Assembly (NCBI GenBank): GCA_003427395.1 | Contig: BFEA01000666.1 | Span: 1 to 58,107 of the forward strand | DNA: 58,107 nt | Direction of reading: 5' to 3' | DNA from: Chara braunii | Taxonomy: Eukaryota > Streptophyta > Charophyceae > Charales > Characeae | Shown: positions 16,461 to 27,975 of the stretch, in pieces | How the letters are laid out: every line of letters starts with the position of its first letter | Numbering within the stretch: position 1 is the first letter of the stretch | Program-made: the position numbers and the translations under genes | Notes under the pieces: generated by a model | Told to the model about the DNA's origin: nothing | What the model saw: only the letters and a program-made list of their open reading frames with translations | Databases searched by the model: none

Positions 16461-16838
16461 AGCGCATCGGCCCCCGCGAGAGCGAGAGCCCTCCCGACCG
16501 CGTCACACAGGAGAAACTTAGGCTTTCAACTTTTTAGAGTCAACTCGGGGACGACACCGTAACCCGCGTCGACCCTTCGCCGCTCCAGCCGAGTGAGCCA
16601 GTTGTACATCCCGCGGTCCCCTACGATAAGATATGTTCTCGCGGGGCACAACTTACCTTCCCTAAGGGGCTGTCACCAGGGGACCGTGGGATCTACAACT
16701 GGTGCGCTCGCTGGAGCGGCGAAGGGTCGACGCGGGTTACCGTGTTGTCCCCGAGTTGTCTCTAAAAGGTTGAAAGTCTAAGTTTCTCCTGCGTGACGCG
16801 GCCGGGAGGGCCCTCGCTCGCGCGGGGGCCGATGCGCT
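16461..16838. mobile_element. GC-rich fold-back element of 378 bp
   Basis: Starts AGCGCATCGGCCCCCGCG and ends CGCGGGGGCCGATGCGCT. The arms of about 150-165 bp are largely complementary, including the block CCCTTCGCCGCTCCAGC on one side and GCTGGAGCGGCGAAGGG on the other. A weaker complementarity extends outward on both sides. No target duplication is obvious. It is much richer in GC than its surroundings. Confidence 0.85.
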
Positions 16839-17206
16839 CGACAACGTCGCTACGTGGTGAAGGTCGTCGTCAGTCAACGCAAATAGGTGGGGGGAATTAA
16901 AAAGGATTATGCAAATAAAAGTGTGAATTCAAAGATTGAAACCTTAGAATACACTCGCACCTCAGACTTTTTGTTTTAAAAGTTCTGGACGTGATTGCAA
17001 ACCACATGACTCATAATACCAAATCCAGGAAAAATTAAAATATCACATTACAGCTCTGCCCGTCATTGCAGTGAAATACATGCATGGAAGTTATGGTGTG
17101 AATATGCCCTTATATGACTTTGCACAAGATTTCAGTCTTACCTATTCTGGTCTATAGCCGTCTCTAACAACTGTTGTAAGTCAGGACCCTTCCCCCACTT
17201 CGGGGG

Positions 17207-17366
17207 CCAAGTCCCACTAGCAGCGTTGAGTTTTCCTCAACGCCTGAAGCTGGACGTGTTTGTGGAGATGTGCAGAAATAGCCTCGAGTTTCCTCAACCG
17301 TATATCTCCGCAAACATGTTCAGATTCAGGCGTTGAGGAAACTCAATGCTGCTAGTGGGACTTGGC
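17207..17366. mobile_element. Fold-back MITE with CCCACTAGCA termini
   Basis: The left arm begins CCAAGTCCCACTAGCAGC and the right arm ends GCTGCTAGTGGGACTTGG. The arms are about 62 bp and nearly perfect, with a 33-bp loop region. Related but more decayed copies are at 29731-29865 and 33609-33750, with a fragment near 32506-32565. Confidence 0.8.
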
Positions 17367-17724
17367 CACCGGGACTCGTGTTCGGTACCTGTGTGGAAAC
17401 CGAGTCAACGGTTGCGTGTAGCTTTCTGACATCAATGCCAACCTTGGTGTTGGACTCTAGGCATTGGAAGGCCGACAAACAAAGAAAAGATTATCCTTTT
17501 CGGCGCCCGACAATCAAATTCCTTGGGGTTGTCGAATCTTGTCAGTAGTTACTGTACCAAGTTCCTAGGGAATGTTCGCCCGGTCACACTGCCAAAAATA
17601 TATGATTCACGAAAGATGCTTCTTTTTTGCAATCTTCTCAGAAGATACGTCCCCAAACGTTATCAGGGCATTGAACTCTGGACATGGTTGCGGTCAGATT
17701 CATCCAAGTCTGGTCGTGTGTATC

Positions 17725-17875
17725 TTTTTTTTTTTTTTTGCGGAAAAACACTGTTTGCGCGATCGCATGCAAGCGGAGTTGGTAAGAGTCACCTCCACTA
17801 GCGGCCCTCGCAGGGTCAACGGCTCCATTTTATTGGTGGGGAGTTGCACCTGCTGGAAAAGGGGTCCAGCGTCCC
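17725..17875 (-). mobile_element. Constant-head retroposon, copy 1
   Basis: On the minus strand it begins GGGACGCTGGACCCCTTTTC, runs through CCAATAAAATGGAGCC, has a private body of about 90 bp and ends in a run of 15 A. The first hairpin GCTGGA/TCCAGC is intact. Confidence 0.75.
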
Positions 17876-17889
17876 ATTGAACAAATCTT

Positions 17890-18330
17890 TAGGGTATAAT
17901 TTTTCAGCAAGTCAGCAAACCAAGTAACGACTGCTCAACACGGGGGCAGCATTGATTGCCCTCTCAAGGAGGGGATTAATTGACCACCAGCTAAATGCTT
18001 ACCATCACAATTCCACAATTACTTCCCCACCCTATTCCCCCACATAACCGATGCCATGCAACCCTAATTTCCAGCAGGAGTTCATAGACGGTAAGTCGGG
18101 TTTTACCCCCATGCTCCTGCTCACAGGGGCAAAGACTCTCCCACCAAAATACCCCTACCCTACATCCCCCGTTCAAAATCCCTTGCCACGATATCATCAG
18201 TACGCTGGGGTTTGATGTGCAAATCCCCCCTCTAGCGAGTACACAAGTTACCCTGATGTGAGAAAACTACCAATAGCGGGGAGAAATGCACTACCCAGAT
18301 AAGAATTTCATACAATCCTTATGTAGTTGA
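17890..18330. other. No gene recognised
   Basis: C-rich plus-strand sequence with interrupted frames. A minus-strand frame of 68 residues (17991-18197) matches nothing I know. Confidence 0.4.
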
Positions 18331-18429
18331 CCTAACATGAGAGGGTGGCGGGGCGAGATCCCAACAGATACCATGCAGTCAGCCCAATGTGAGGCGAGGC
18401 AATTCCAACACTGGATGGAGGAGGGTATG

Positions 18430-19185
18430 TCACCCCCCCCCCCCTGCATCCAGAGACAGGCGAGGCATGAAACAGATGAACGGCACGTTCATCTGCTCTC
18501 GCGACCCCATCTTCCCCTCTGCCTGCCAACACCCTCCTAACTCGCCATACCGGGGAGGTCTCCATAGGCGATAAGTCTGGCTCTTCCACGTTCTCGCCGG
18601 TCGTTTTCTTCTCCCTCCCCCATCGTCTCCCCCCCCATCGTCCCCCTCCCCGGTCTTCGTTTTGTCGTAGTTTTGGAGCTTATTGTCCTCCACCAGCATG
18701 CTTCGCTCGTCGCCAACATCGGTGAAGGTCGGGGAGATCGCATCCGGACTGCCACAACTCCCATTCGCATGGTGTTGCTGGTAGATGTCATCGCCTTGAC
18801 CTCTGACCTCTCTCTCCAAGGTTTCATTTTCATGAGCAGTTTTCAAAATTTCGGTGACGATTGTCGCATCATTTTCCATCCCTCCTTTGTCATCTTCGGA
18901 ATCGACAGTCCAGATGTTGGCGTAGGCCTGGTACTTGATGGACAGTGGATCTTAGATAGCTGTTCTCAGGCATTGCAGAGAGTGGAAGCAGGCACCGATT
19001 TCGTGGGAGAGAGATACAGTTTCCATCTCCTCCTCCAGCAGGTCAAGCCTATAGAGGTTGTCTTCCAACATGTTTATTGCTGGCAGGTCCGCTGCGTTGC
19101 CCACCCCTGCGACTGCTGACTCAACCAGGTTCAATTTGTATTTATAGTTCGCCCCATCGTCAAGCGTCGGGAACAGATTCACCAT
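18430..19185 (-). pseudogene. Unknown ORF with one internal stop
   Basis: A single minus-strand frame starts at ATG 19185, just below an in-frame stop, and runs to about 18430. It is broken only by TAA at 18952-18954. The first part reads MVNLFPTLDDGANYKYKLNL and includes a leucine/glutamate-rich stretch (residues about 42-60). After the stop come SIKYQAYANIWTVDSEDD and an acidic, glycine- and arginine-rich tail. I do not recognise the family. Codon structure looks protein-like before the tail and low-complexity after it. It could be a decaying host gene or an ORF from a mobile element. Confidence 0.45.
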
Positions 19186-19429
19186 GGCCGCTTATCTTGA
19201 TGCCGACGGTTTTTTTCGTTCTTTGCTGCCGGTTTGCAGGAGAGCCGCACAGCAGGTCATACAACAGGTTATTATCTCGCCGCACTCTCTTAATCGCCTT
19301 CGTGGCTAGTAGCTGATGCGGACAAGTTAGGTATGTTCGTGCCGCTTCAGCGTTGGTGGTGTTTACTGGCGCCATTGAATTCGTATCAGGTCGCCATCTC
19401 CTTTGGTGTTGTGGAGTTCCTACCTCCAC

Positions 19430-20200
19430 GTATCAGGCGCTCCCATCTCATTATGCGGAGACGCGGATCTCTTACCTTTGGGACGTCATGGTCTAGGCCG
19501 ATGTTGCGCCCACTGCACTGTGCGTCTCCTCAGTTGCTCACGTTTCGGAGCGTTCACTCACCCCTCTGTTCAATTGGCGAGGAAGAGGGTAGTCAGGCTG
19601 AATCACCGCCTCATTCTTATGTCCGCCATGTCCTGATCATGACGAAGCGATGGTTGAGCCGATACGCTTCCTGGTAGAGCCCTGTCCGCCAGCGGTAATG
19701 GAGCACAGGGGCGCATGTACGTCCAGGACATCCCGAGTTCCCCAAGCTTTAGCACGGACTTGTACTTGCATGAGGACATATTCCACTGAACTCTGGACAG
19801 TGGACACGATTGCGACCAGATTCATCCAAGTCTGGGCGTAATTGCAGTCGGATACATTTAGGAAAGTGCTAATGCGAGTATGGTGTGGATGCAAAAAATG
19901 GGATCTAGATGGGGTTGCAAATGGATGGACAGCTACCCTATGAGGGCATACTCACACCAGAACCGTTTTACTTGTATTTCTCGACCGAAATGCAGCCAGA
20001 CACATGGAGGTATGACCATGAACGAGATTAGGTACATTTGAGGTACTGCTAGTGTGGGTGTGCCCTGAGGGGATACTTATGCTGCGCAACTGCCCTTGTC
20101 CGCAACTGCCTGCGTGAAAGCAACAGACACTGGGCCTTGGTCTCACCGCCATACCACTGTCGCAAAGAAAAAGCATATGAGTGCATCTTCCACAAAAAGT
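19430..20200. other. No gene; shared repeat segment
   Basis: The block TCATCCAAGTCTGG, preceded by TGAACTCTGGACA, occurs at about 19786-19840 and again near 17668-17715. A dispersed repeat of unknown class is therefore present. No coherent coding region is visible. Confidence 0.45.
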
Positions 20201-20207
20201 GGCAAGG

Positions 20208-20395
20208 TGCATCCATTCCTATTTACATTCAGTAACCGATGCATCTTCCCGCTCTCTGTCCGAACGTGCACTCTTACTTTTTTCTTTTTTCGGGAAACTA
20301 TGCATCCATTCCTATTTACAATCAGTAACCGATGCATCTTCCCGCTCTCTGTTTGAACATGCACTCTTGCTTTTTTCTTTTTTCGGAAAACTATG
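20208..20395 (+). repeat. Direct duplication of 92 bp
   Basis: Units at 20208 and 20300 share GCATCCATTCCTATTTACA and GATGCATCTTCCCGCTCTCT and end in a TTTTTTC-rich tract followed by GGAAAACTATGC-like sequence. Confidence 0.85.
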
Positions 20396-20752
20396 CGGGA
20401 GTCACAAAACGATTTTTAAAATACACTTTGGGCAAAAAAAAAGTTCCAAATTGCACTTCACGCAATGTATCCAAGCTATAGCTTTCTGGTCAGGTAGGGT
20501 TGTGTGGGGGTGTGTTATGTTCGGGGGAATGCCTGACGTGTAATTTCAAACTGTTTTTGTGACTGTACTGAAGTTACACTACTTTTTTTTCCTTGCTCGT
20601 TTCGACAGTGTTGTGGCGAGACCTATTATGCTGAAATCTCATTGTTCTGCTTTCGGTTCCCATTTTAGGATTATCTGTGTTCCGGTCCCATGGGACCGTA
20701 AAACTTTTTTCTGGAGCCATTCCTATTTTTGTTGGGACTATAGTCACTACTG

Positions 20753-21271
20753 TTGGGACCAGGGAAGACCCTTTAATTTTTTGAGGTGAATTGCTGGTCC
20801 TTTTCGTAGAGGGGTCTGCAAGAAGTTTTGGGTAGCCTCTGGGTTTCCTTTAACTTTGATTTTTTGAAGTGGTCGGGCCCTTCCTTTGGGCCGGTAGCAG
20901 GATGAATGTTCGTAGTTTTTTCGAATTTGGTGTCGAGGCATCTATTGGACGACTTTAAATAAGACAGTAGGAAGTAATCAATCCTCTGTAGTCGAAACGG
21001 CGTCAGCTCGACTTGGACTAGGGGATAGTTGGCGCGTCAGCTGTATTTCGTCTCGGACGTTACGTAGCTTGGGTTGTGGGTGTTGACGTCATTAGACGTC
21101 TGTGGAGTCGGCCATCACATCTTTGTGCTTTCACGTAACCATTGTTAACAACCACGTGTTAGCATGTGTTGTTTTAATATGAAGATGCTATTCGAATGAA
21201 TTTGACTTCACACAACTTGTACGGCTTGCCTAGTGTGCTGTTGACTGCTCGTTTGCAGTTCTCTAAATACT
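20753..21271 (+). repeat. Left terminal repeat of the retroelement
   Basis: Begins TTGGGACCAGGGAAG and ends CAGTTCTCTAAATACT. It is the same length as the right copy, with scattered substitutions, and has no TG...CA ends, which argues against an ordinary LTR. Confidence 0.85.
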
Positions 21272-21444
21272 TGTACTCAGAGTCGTAACCAACTAGGCAA
21301 TTATACCTAGTGGAGGTGGCAGTTGTATCTGCGAGAAAGTGTACTACAAGTGTGGGGAGGGCGGCCACTTCATCAGAGACTGCACTCGGCCGCACCTTCG
21401 TCCCAACATTCCAACCTTCGGCGATTGGGCGTACTGGAAGACCT

Positions 21445-22443
21445 ATGACTGCGGGGAATTCCGAGACTCTCGCCAGGCGGAGCAAATCGGTAGATAGCGG
21501 GAATGAGCGGAGGGGTACCACGGATGATACCAACACACTTATGAGGGAGTACCTTCTGCAGCTGCCTGAAAAACGGAGACTTAGAATTGAACACGAGGCT
21601 GAAGAAGAATGTCGACGTAATGAAGAAGAGACCAGGAGGAGCAGAGAGAATCGACGCCTACAACCAATGGAGGAACGACAAAGACTAGAGGAAGAGCGTG
21701 ACGTGAGACTACTACGCATCATACGTAGCGAGATGCGTAAGGGCTGCGACGATGAACGACAGAGATACGAGAGAAAAGGGAAGATGGCGGCTAGAGGGAG
21801 TGGCACGACAGAAACCATCGACGACGAGAAAGAAAGGTTACGACGGATTATAGCTCCAAGAACTCTTGGGGATGCTGAAGATTTTGAAGACGAAGAACTT
21901 CTGACTCTAAGGATGCTTGTTTTCAAGCTTGGGCAGACGGAGAAACGTAAACGTGGACCTGACATACCGGTCGGGAACAGTCCACCTGTCATTACGCCGG
22001 AGAAGAAGTGTATGGGAATGCTCTTGGACGAAGCCCGGGCACGCATCGAACAGCTAAAGCTTGAAAGAGGAAGCGACATGGGAACAATGAGCACACCGAC
22101 TAAGATCGACTTATCGTTGAAACACATCACGACTTCATGTGGCCCAGGAGGGAAGGAGAAATTCGAACAGGAATGTCTCGACTTCTACGACGCACTGCCC
22201 ATTGACGAACTGAAGGAAGCTTGCCGACGGGAGAAAGTCCCATATGAAAACAGTGAATATGCCATCAAACGTTTGATCATCCAACGCTCGGCGGTGACCT
22301 ATGATCCTACAACGATTCCGTTACCACTCTCTTCGATACTGCGCATGCAAACGCAAAGCAGCAAAGGTGTTGTACTGAAGGAAGAGGCCACTCAAGAACC
22401 GTACGATTCTGAGGCCTCCTTCTCTGAGAATGATTCTGAGTGA
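21445..22443 (+). CDS. ORF1, gag-like coiled-coil protein with SAP-like segment
   Basis: About 332 residues from the first ATG; the open frame itself extends upstream to 21310 without an ATG. Residues about 30-110 are a highly charged Arg/Glu coiled coil. The C-terminal region holds LKEACRREKVPYENSEYAIK, which resembles a SAP-type or similar nucleic-acid-binding helix pair, followed by an acidic serine-rich end. Just upstream in another frame, 21345-21383 encodes YKCGEGGHFIRDC, a zinc knuckle whose first Cys position is Tyr. ORF1 and the knuckle were therefore probably one protein before a frameshift. It likely binds the element's RNA. Confidence 0.6.
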   Translation: MTAGNSETLARRSKSVDSGNERRGTTDDTNTLMREYLLQLPEKRRLRIEHEAEEECRRNEEETRRSRENRRLQPMEERQRLEEERDVRLLRIIRSEMRKGCDDERQRYERKGKMAARGSGTTETIDDEKERLRRIIAPRTLGDAEDFEDEELLTLRMLVFKLGQTEKRKRGPDIPVGNSPPVITPEKKCMGMLLDEARARIEQLKLERGSDMGTMSTPTKIDLSLKHITTSCGPGGKEKFEQECLDFYDALPIDELKEACRREKVPYENSEYAIKRLIIQRSAVTYDPTTIPLPLSSILRMQTQSSKGVVLKEEATQEPYDSEASFSENDSE

Positions 22444-23500
22444 GGAGTTGGTCGTCGCGACGACTACTGGACGCTGACAGGTGAGGTACGGGATCGTAGA
22501 ATTAGTAGCGGGGGGATCTGTAAAGATGACGGTCGTATGCTTCGCGCTGTGACTATAGCGTTAGTTTTGAATGTGGAACTTAAATGGGGAGAAAAGTTCG
22601 CTGATTATTGGCAAAATGAAGTGGAGAAAGGGAGTTTTGACATTGTTGAACCAAAGAGTTCCATATATGTCCTTATTTCGCCATGGTATAGGCAAGTTAT
22701 ATCGGGATGACCGAGAGGGAGTTATGATCAAGATGGTGTGAACACTATAGGCATGGGCATAGCAAGGGTAGACGAAGACAACCACTATATAACTGGCTGG
22801 GAAAAGTAGGCTCTCATCAGTACGTCGCGTTACCTTTGTTTACTAGCTCTGACCGATCTGAATTAGAAGTTGTCAAAAAAACTCTGATTCGACATTGGTC
22901 TCCTTTTCTTAACGCTCGGACCGTTAAGTCCCTAAAGGCACTGAAGAAGACTAAGATGAGATCAGATCGTAGGGAAAGGAGACGATGGGGCAGGACGGGC
23001 GAATAATCAGAAGACCGGAAGTTACGAAACTGACGCAGATAAGTTAATTGAAATTCGTGTGAACGATAAGGCTGAGAGTACAGTTAAGGTGATTGAAACC
23101 TTTCGTAGTCTTACCAGAAGGAGGGGACCTGTAATCGTGCATTGTAATGATGGTAATACATGGGTTGATGGGTGAAGATTGATACGGAGGCTTTTCGGTG
23201 AATCGAGGGGAAAAAATTTGGACGAAGATCGAGACCACTAAGGCGATGCAAGAGCAAGTTTGAAGTAGCGGGAACAGTGACACTTAATCGTGTTACGGAG
23301 GCCTTCCCTGCTTCAATTGCACTTCGAGATGATCTGATACGTATGTTTAAGCGTCCTCGACTATAGAAGGACCTTCGATAAAAAACAATCGGTGAACTCG
23401 TGAAGTATTTCAGCGCCGTCAAAACCTTTGCTACAAAGCGGAGTAGATCCAAAGCACGATTGATGATCTCGAGGGCGATCGAGACGGACATGGGGTCAAT
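22444..23500 (+). other. Spacer between ORF1 and ORF2 with decayed coding sequence
   Basis: Short plus-strand pieces such as VIETFRSLTRRRGPVIVHC near 23090-23150 and KYFSAVKTFATKRSRSKAR near 23400-23460 look like fragments of the ORF2 N terminus or another element protein. They are broken by stops and frame changes. Confidence 0.4.
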
Positions 23501-24241
23501 GTGAGAACAAGGATCATCGTGAAGACGCAGTATGACGAAGGAATTAAGAAGAGCAAGATTATGCGGGTAGTACGAAGGAAGGTAGGCGACATGCAGATTG
23601 AATCGACTCTGAAAGAAATGGTAAAACGGAGAACACTGGTTGTTTGGAAGAGAGGATCTAATGTGGGCGACCTCCTACATAACCGTCGGCGATTCGCGTA
23701 GGCTCGTGCGACCAGTTGTCGTTGTGCTGGTATGCCCTATCCAGAAAGGAATGGGCACGTCCATTTCCGGATCGGTAAGATCAACGGTGTGCCACCTCTG
23801 ACTCTCAACGCAAAGAATGTACCGAGATACGAAAGCAGTCGGAGAGATGCTTTGTTGGCAGCTGAACTTTCTGAAGCATTCCAAGTTTGGGGTTCGTCAT
23901 CGAAACTAACAACGGAAGTGTTTGGTTTCTCAACAGAGGAAATCGGAAATTTTCTTGTCGAACAGACTAATTGTAAGACCGAAGGTAGCGTTGACCAGAT
24001 TCTTTATTTTGGAGATAGGCTAGCCAGACTCGTATTCGCCTCACTGGACCGGAACCCAGGCAATACTATCGTAATGTGCCCCTTGTTGTACGATAAGGGT
24101 ATGGAGGATATCTTTCTTGTAAATGAAGGATATAGGTTGTGCGCAGAGACTGAAAAAGATTTATTCGCATTAATTGAGAAAAGGTTAACAACATTTTTTT
24201 TTTTCAGGATGCCTAAAGAGGTGAATTCAGAATGTCTATAA
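23501..24241 (+). pseudogene. ORF2 N-terminal part of the reverse transcriptase protein
   Basis: One frame runs from 23501 to 24241 with a single TAG at 23699-23701. After the stop it reads ARATSCRCAGMPYPERNG, a Cys-x-Cys motif, then a segment with LVFASLDRNPGNTIVMCPLL. That LDRNPG...MCP block is the conserved region just before the palm in this reverse transcriptase family. The frame ends where the satellite begins; the missing palm resumes at 26688. Confidence 0.7.
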
Positions 24242-26520
24242 AGCTCTACAGTGGGAGCCATACGGTGGGGAGGGGTGCTTTCAGACCTTCAGGGCATTCA
24301 CCCCTTCAGGATCGTTTGGGATCCTCAAGCTTGACAGTGGGAGTCATAGGGTGGGGGGGGAATTCTTTCAGGCCTTCAGGGCATTCACCCCTTCAGGATC
24401 GTTCAAGATCCTCAAGCTCAACAGTAGGAGTCATAGGGTGGGAGGGGGTTCTTTCAGGCCTTCAGGGCATTCACCCCTTCANGATCGTTCACATTGTTCA
24501 AGATGCCAAAACGACACAACACTGGAAACCAGAAGGTGGGGACGGGTGCTTCTTTCAGACCTCCGAAGGCATTCACCTTCAGGGCATTCACCCCTTCAGA
24601 ATCGTTCAGGATCCTCAAGCTTGACAGTGGGAGCCATACGGTGGGGGGAGGGANNNNNNNNNNNNNNNNNNNNNNNNNNNNNNNNNNNNNNNNNNNNNNN
24701 NNNNNNNNNNNNNNNNNNNNNNNNNNNNNNNNNNNNNNNNNNNNNNNNNNNNNNNNNNNNNNNNNNNNNNNNNNNNNNNNNNNNNNNNNNNNNNNNNNNN
24801 NNNNNNNNNNNNNNNNNNNNNNNNNNNNNNNNNNNNNNNNNNNNNNNNNNNNNNNNNNNNNNNNNNNNNNNNNNNNNNNNNNNNNNNNNNNNNNNNNNNN
24901 NNNNNNNNNNNNNNNNNNNNNNNNNNNNNNNNNNNNNNNNNNNNNNNNNNNNNNNNNNNNNNNNNNNNNNNNNNNNNNNNNNNNNNNNNNNNNNNNNNNN
25001 NNNNNNNNNNNNNNNNNNNNNNNNNNNNNNNNNNNNNNNNNNNNNNNNNNNNNNNNNNNNNNNNNNNNNNNNNNNNNNNNNNNNNNNNNNNNNNNNNNNN
25101 NNNNNNNNNNNNNNNNNNNNNNNNNNNNNNNNNNNNNNNNNNNNNNNNNNNNNNNNNNNNNNNNNNNNNNNNNNNNNNNNNNNNNNNNNNNNNNNNNNNN
25201 NNNNNNNNNNNNNNNNNNNNNNNNNNNNNNNNNNNNNNNNNAAGGGGTGAATGCCCTGAACGGCCTGAAAGCAACCCCCCCTTTTGCTCTCACTATCATG
25301 AAGCGGTGAAGGCCTTGAAAACCCTCGCACCTATATTCGACTCCCTGCTTTTAGACCACCGAAGACATTCACCTCTTCAGAATTGTTCAGGATCCTCACC
25401 GCTTAACAGTGGGAGCCATAGGGTTGGGGGGGGTGCTTTCAGGGCTTCAGGGCATTCAACCCTTCAGGACGGTTCACAGAATTACAAAAAAAAAAAAAAA
25501 AAAAAAAAAAAACATCATGAAGACTGTGAACAATCCTAAAGGGGTGAATGCCCTGAACGGCCTGAAAGTAACCCTCACTTTGGCTCTCGCTATCATGAAG
25601 GGGTGAAGGTCTTGAACACCCTCGCACCTCTATTCGACTCCCTGCTTTCAGACCACCGAAGGCATTCACCTCTTCAAGATCGTTCAGGATCCTCAGCGCT
25701 TAACAGTGGGAGCCATAGGGTTGGGAGGGGGTGCTTTCAGGCCTTCAAGGCATTCACCGCGTCAGGATGGTTCACAGAATTAAAAAAAAAAAAAAGGGAA
25801 AAAAAAAAAAACATCATGAAGACTATGAACAATCCTGAAGGGGTGAATTCCCTGAACGGCCTGAAGGCACCCCCCCCTTTAGCTCTCACTATCATGAAGG
25901 GGCGAAGGCCTTAAAAACCCTCGCACCTCCATTCAACTCCCTGCTTTCAGACCACCGAAGACATTCACCTCTTCAGGATCGTTCAGGATCCTCAACGCTT
26001 AACAGTGGGAGCCGTAGGGTGGGGGGGGTGCTTACAGGCCTTCAGGGCATTCACCCCTCCAGGATAGTTCACGGATTTAAAAAAAAAAAAAAAACATAAT
26101 GAAGACTATGGACAATCCTGAAGAGGTGAATGCCCTGAACGGTCTGAAAGCAACCCACTTTTTGACTCTCACTATCATGAAGGGTGAAGGCCTTGAAAGC
26201 CCTCGCACCTCCATTCGACTCCCTGTTTTCAGACCACCGAAGGCATTTACCTCTTCAGGATCGTTCAGGATCCTCAACGCTTAACAGTGGGAGCCATACG
26301 ATGGGGGGAGGGGTGCTTTCAGGCCTTCAGGGTATTCACCCCTTCAGGATGGTGCACGAAAAAGAAAAAAACGAAAAAAAAACATCATGAAGAATATGAA
26401 CAATCCTAAAGTGGTGAATGCCCTGAACGACATTCACCTCTTCAGGATCGTTCAGGATCCTCAGCACTGGGGGTGGTGCTTTAGACCTTTAGGGCATTAA
26501 CCCCTTCAGGATGGTTCACG

Positions 26521-26550
<30 letters not shown>
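24240..26550 (+). repeat. Satellite of about 297-bp units inserted in ORF2
   Basis: A-runs recur at about 25485, 25782, 26079, 26362 and 26521, giving periods of 297, 297, 283 and 159. Each A-run is flanked by inverted arms: on the left TTCAGGGCATTCACCCCTTC, on the right GAAGGGGTGAATGCCCTGAA. Each unit can thus fold back around its A-run. The array separates the two halves of the reverse transcriptase ORF. Bases 24654-25241 are an assembly gap, so copy number is unknown. Confidence 0.85.
24654..25241. other. Assembly gap (588 N)
   Basis: A run of N inside the satellite array. Open frames that span it are meaningless. A single N also occurs at 24482. Confidence 0.99.
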
Positions 26551-26551
<1 letters not shown>

Positions 26552-26687
26552 CCATGAACAACATCTTGCACCCCAAACTTTCACAATTGCAAGCTGTGAT
26601 TGATCACGTACAAACATGAATTCAAACCCGAAAAACCACTTAATTTTTTTCCACTTCCAGAATGTTCATCTGTAAATATTCATATAT

Positions 26688-27905
26688 GTGATAACCACTT
26701 TTGCATTAGCTGGAGCGGAATATGAGCAGAGGAGACTTTCCGTACAAGGAAAATGGGATAAAGAGGGCAAGATCGGGAGTGCATATGCACTTCCAAAACA
26801 CAAAGACACTGAACGATTTCGTCCTACCTGTCCCACTTTTAAGGAACCATTAGTGAAAGCCTGCAAATTAGTAGCAAAAGGGATCAACTGTCTGTTTTTT
26901 TCCCTCCCAGAATCGGGACATTTTAACCTGAGATCAGTTTCTTCCATAAGGGGAAGGCTCTGCAGCATCAACAATCGGCTTGGAAAAAGTAGGCAGAATG
27001 CCAGAATCATTGGGAAGTCTTTTGATATTAAGGACATGTTCTGCCGTTTGCCGCACGCTACCATCAAACTGGCAGTTGAGTGGGTAGTGTGGTGGTTTTC
27101 ATAGAAAGGTTATGATGGTGTTTTCGTAAAAAAGAGAGGAAGAGGAGCGCGTTTAAGTCGCTGTCAGCATGTCGAGGGTTTTTCTTTCGTTTCGTTTACG
27201 TATCTGATTACGTTTGTGAATTTCGAATTGGAATTTTGCTTTACCAAGGCATGTTGCATCTTGATTCAACAGGTGATTGGCATACCAATGGGGAAGTGCT
27301 CTAGTCCCCTACTGGCTTGTCTGATGTCCGCTAAAAGTGAATGGGACTTTCTTATTTCACTTGGTAGCCAGAAGCGTTGTTTTGCTAGACTGAGGTTTGT
27401 TGACGACGTGAGTGTTTTTGCGGCGTACAATACGTGAAGAAAAGGGGATAGGCAGAGAGCGGAGCAGTTAATCGAACAATTCAAACACTGTTACGATAAG
27501 GCTCTGACATTGAAGCAGACAGACGAAGGGGAGGATAGTTGGACTTTTCAAGGCTGCAAGCTATCAATTCGGAAAGATTTTCCTTTCCTCAGTATGGTTC
27601 AGACCCTGAAAAACGACCAGCAGTTATGGGAGAAGACTAACATTCCTTTCCGAACTATCCAGGACTTTCATTCCTTCTCGAGCAAACAGACAAAATTGGC
27701 TGTGATTATCAGTACGCTGAATAGAATCGATAAGAATTCTTGCATGGGAATGGATTTGCTTGAAACGTTGATCTTTTTCCGTTCGGAGCTACGACGGAGC
27801 AACTATTTAGGATCGTGGTTCGGCAGGGCACTTTGCAATTACAGTATGGGAAGAGCACGGATTTGGAAGATGTTCCATCAAATGTTTGCAGATCGTGAGA
27901 GATAG
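26688..27905 (+). pseudogene. ORF2 reverse transcriptase palm and thumb, two stops
   Basis: One reading frame across 1.2 kb is interrupted only by TAG at 27102-27104 and TGA at 27435-27437. Motifs in order: AYALPKHKDTERFRPTCPT (RT 1-2), HFNLRSVSSIRG, SFDIKDMFCRLPHA (RT 3, catalytic Asp), IGIPMGKCSSPLLACL (RT 4) and LRFVDDVSVF (RT 5, catalytic Asp pair). A thumb-like region runs to 27905. The TGA probably arose from a CGA codon. Catalytic residues are intact, so inactivation looks recent. No endonuclease domain follows. Confidence 0.8.
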
Positions 27906-27975
27906 ATGTTAATTGTAGATGTATGTTTTTCGATTTTCTTGAATTTTCGTAAGCGGCCGGGTCTTCGGTGCCTTA

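Noticed and set aside
24351-25330. Open frames of 220-300 residues across the first gap
   Set aside because: Most of their length is N; no real translation exists.
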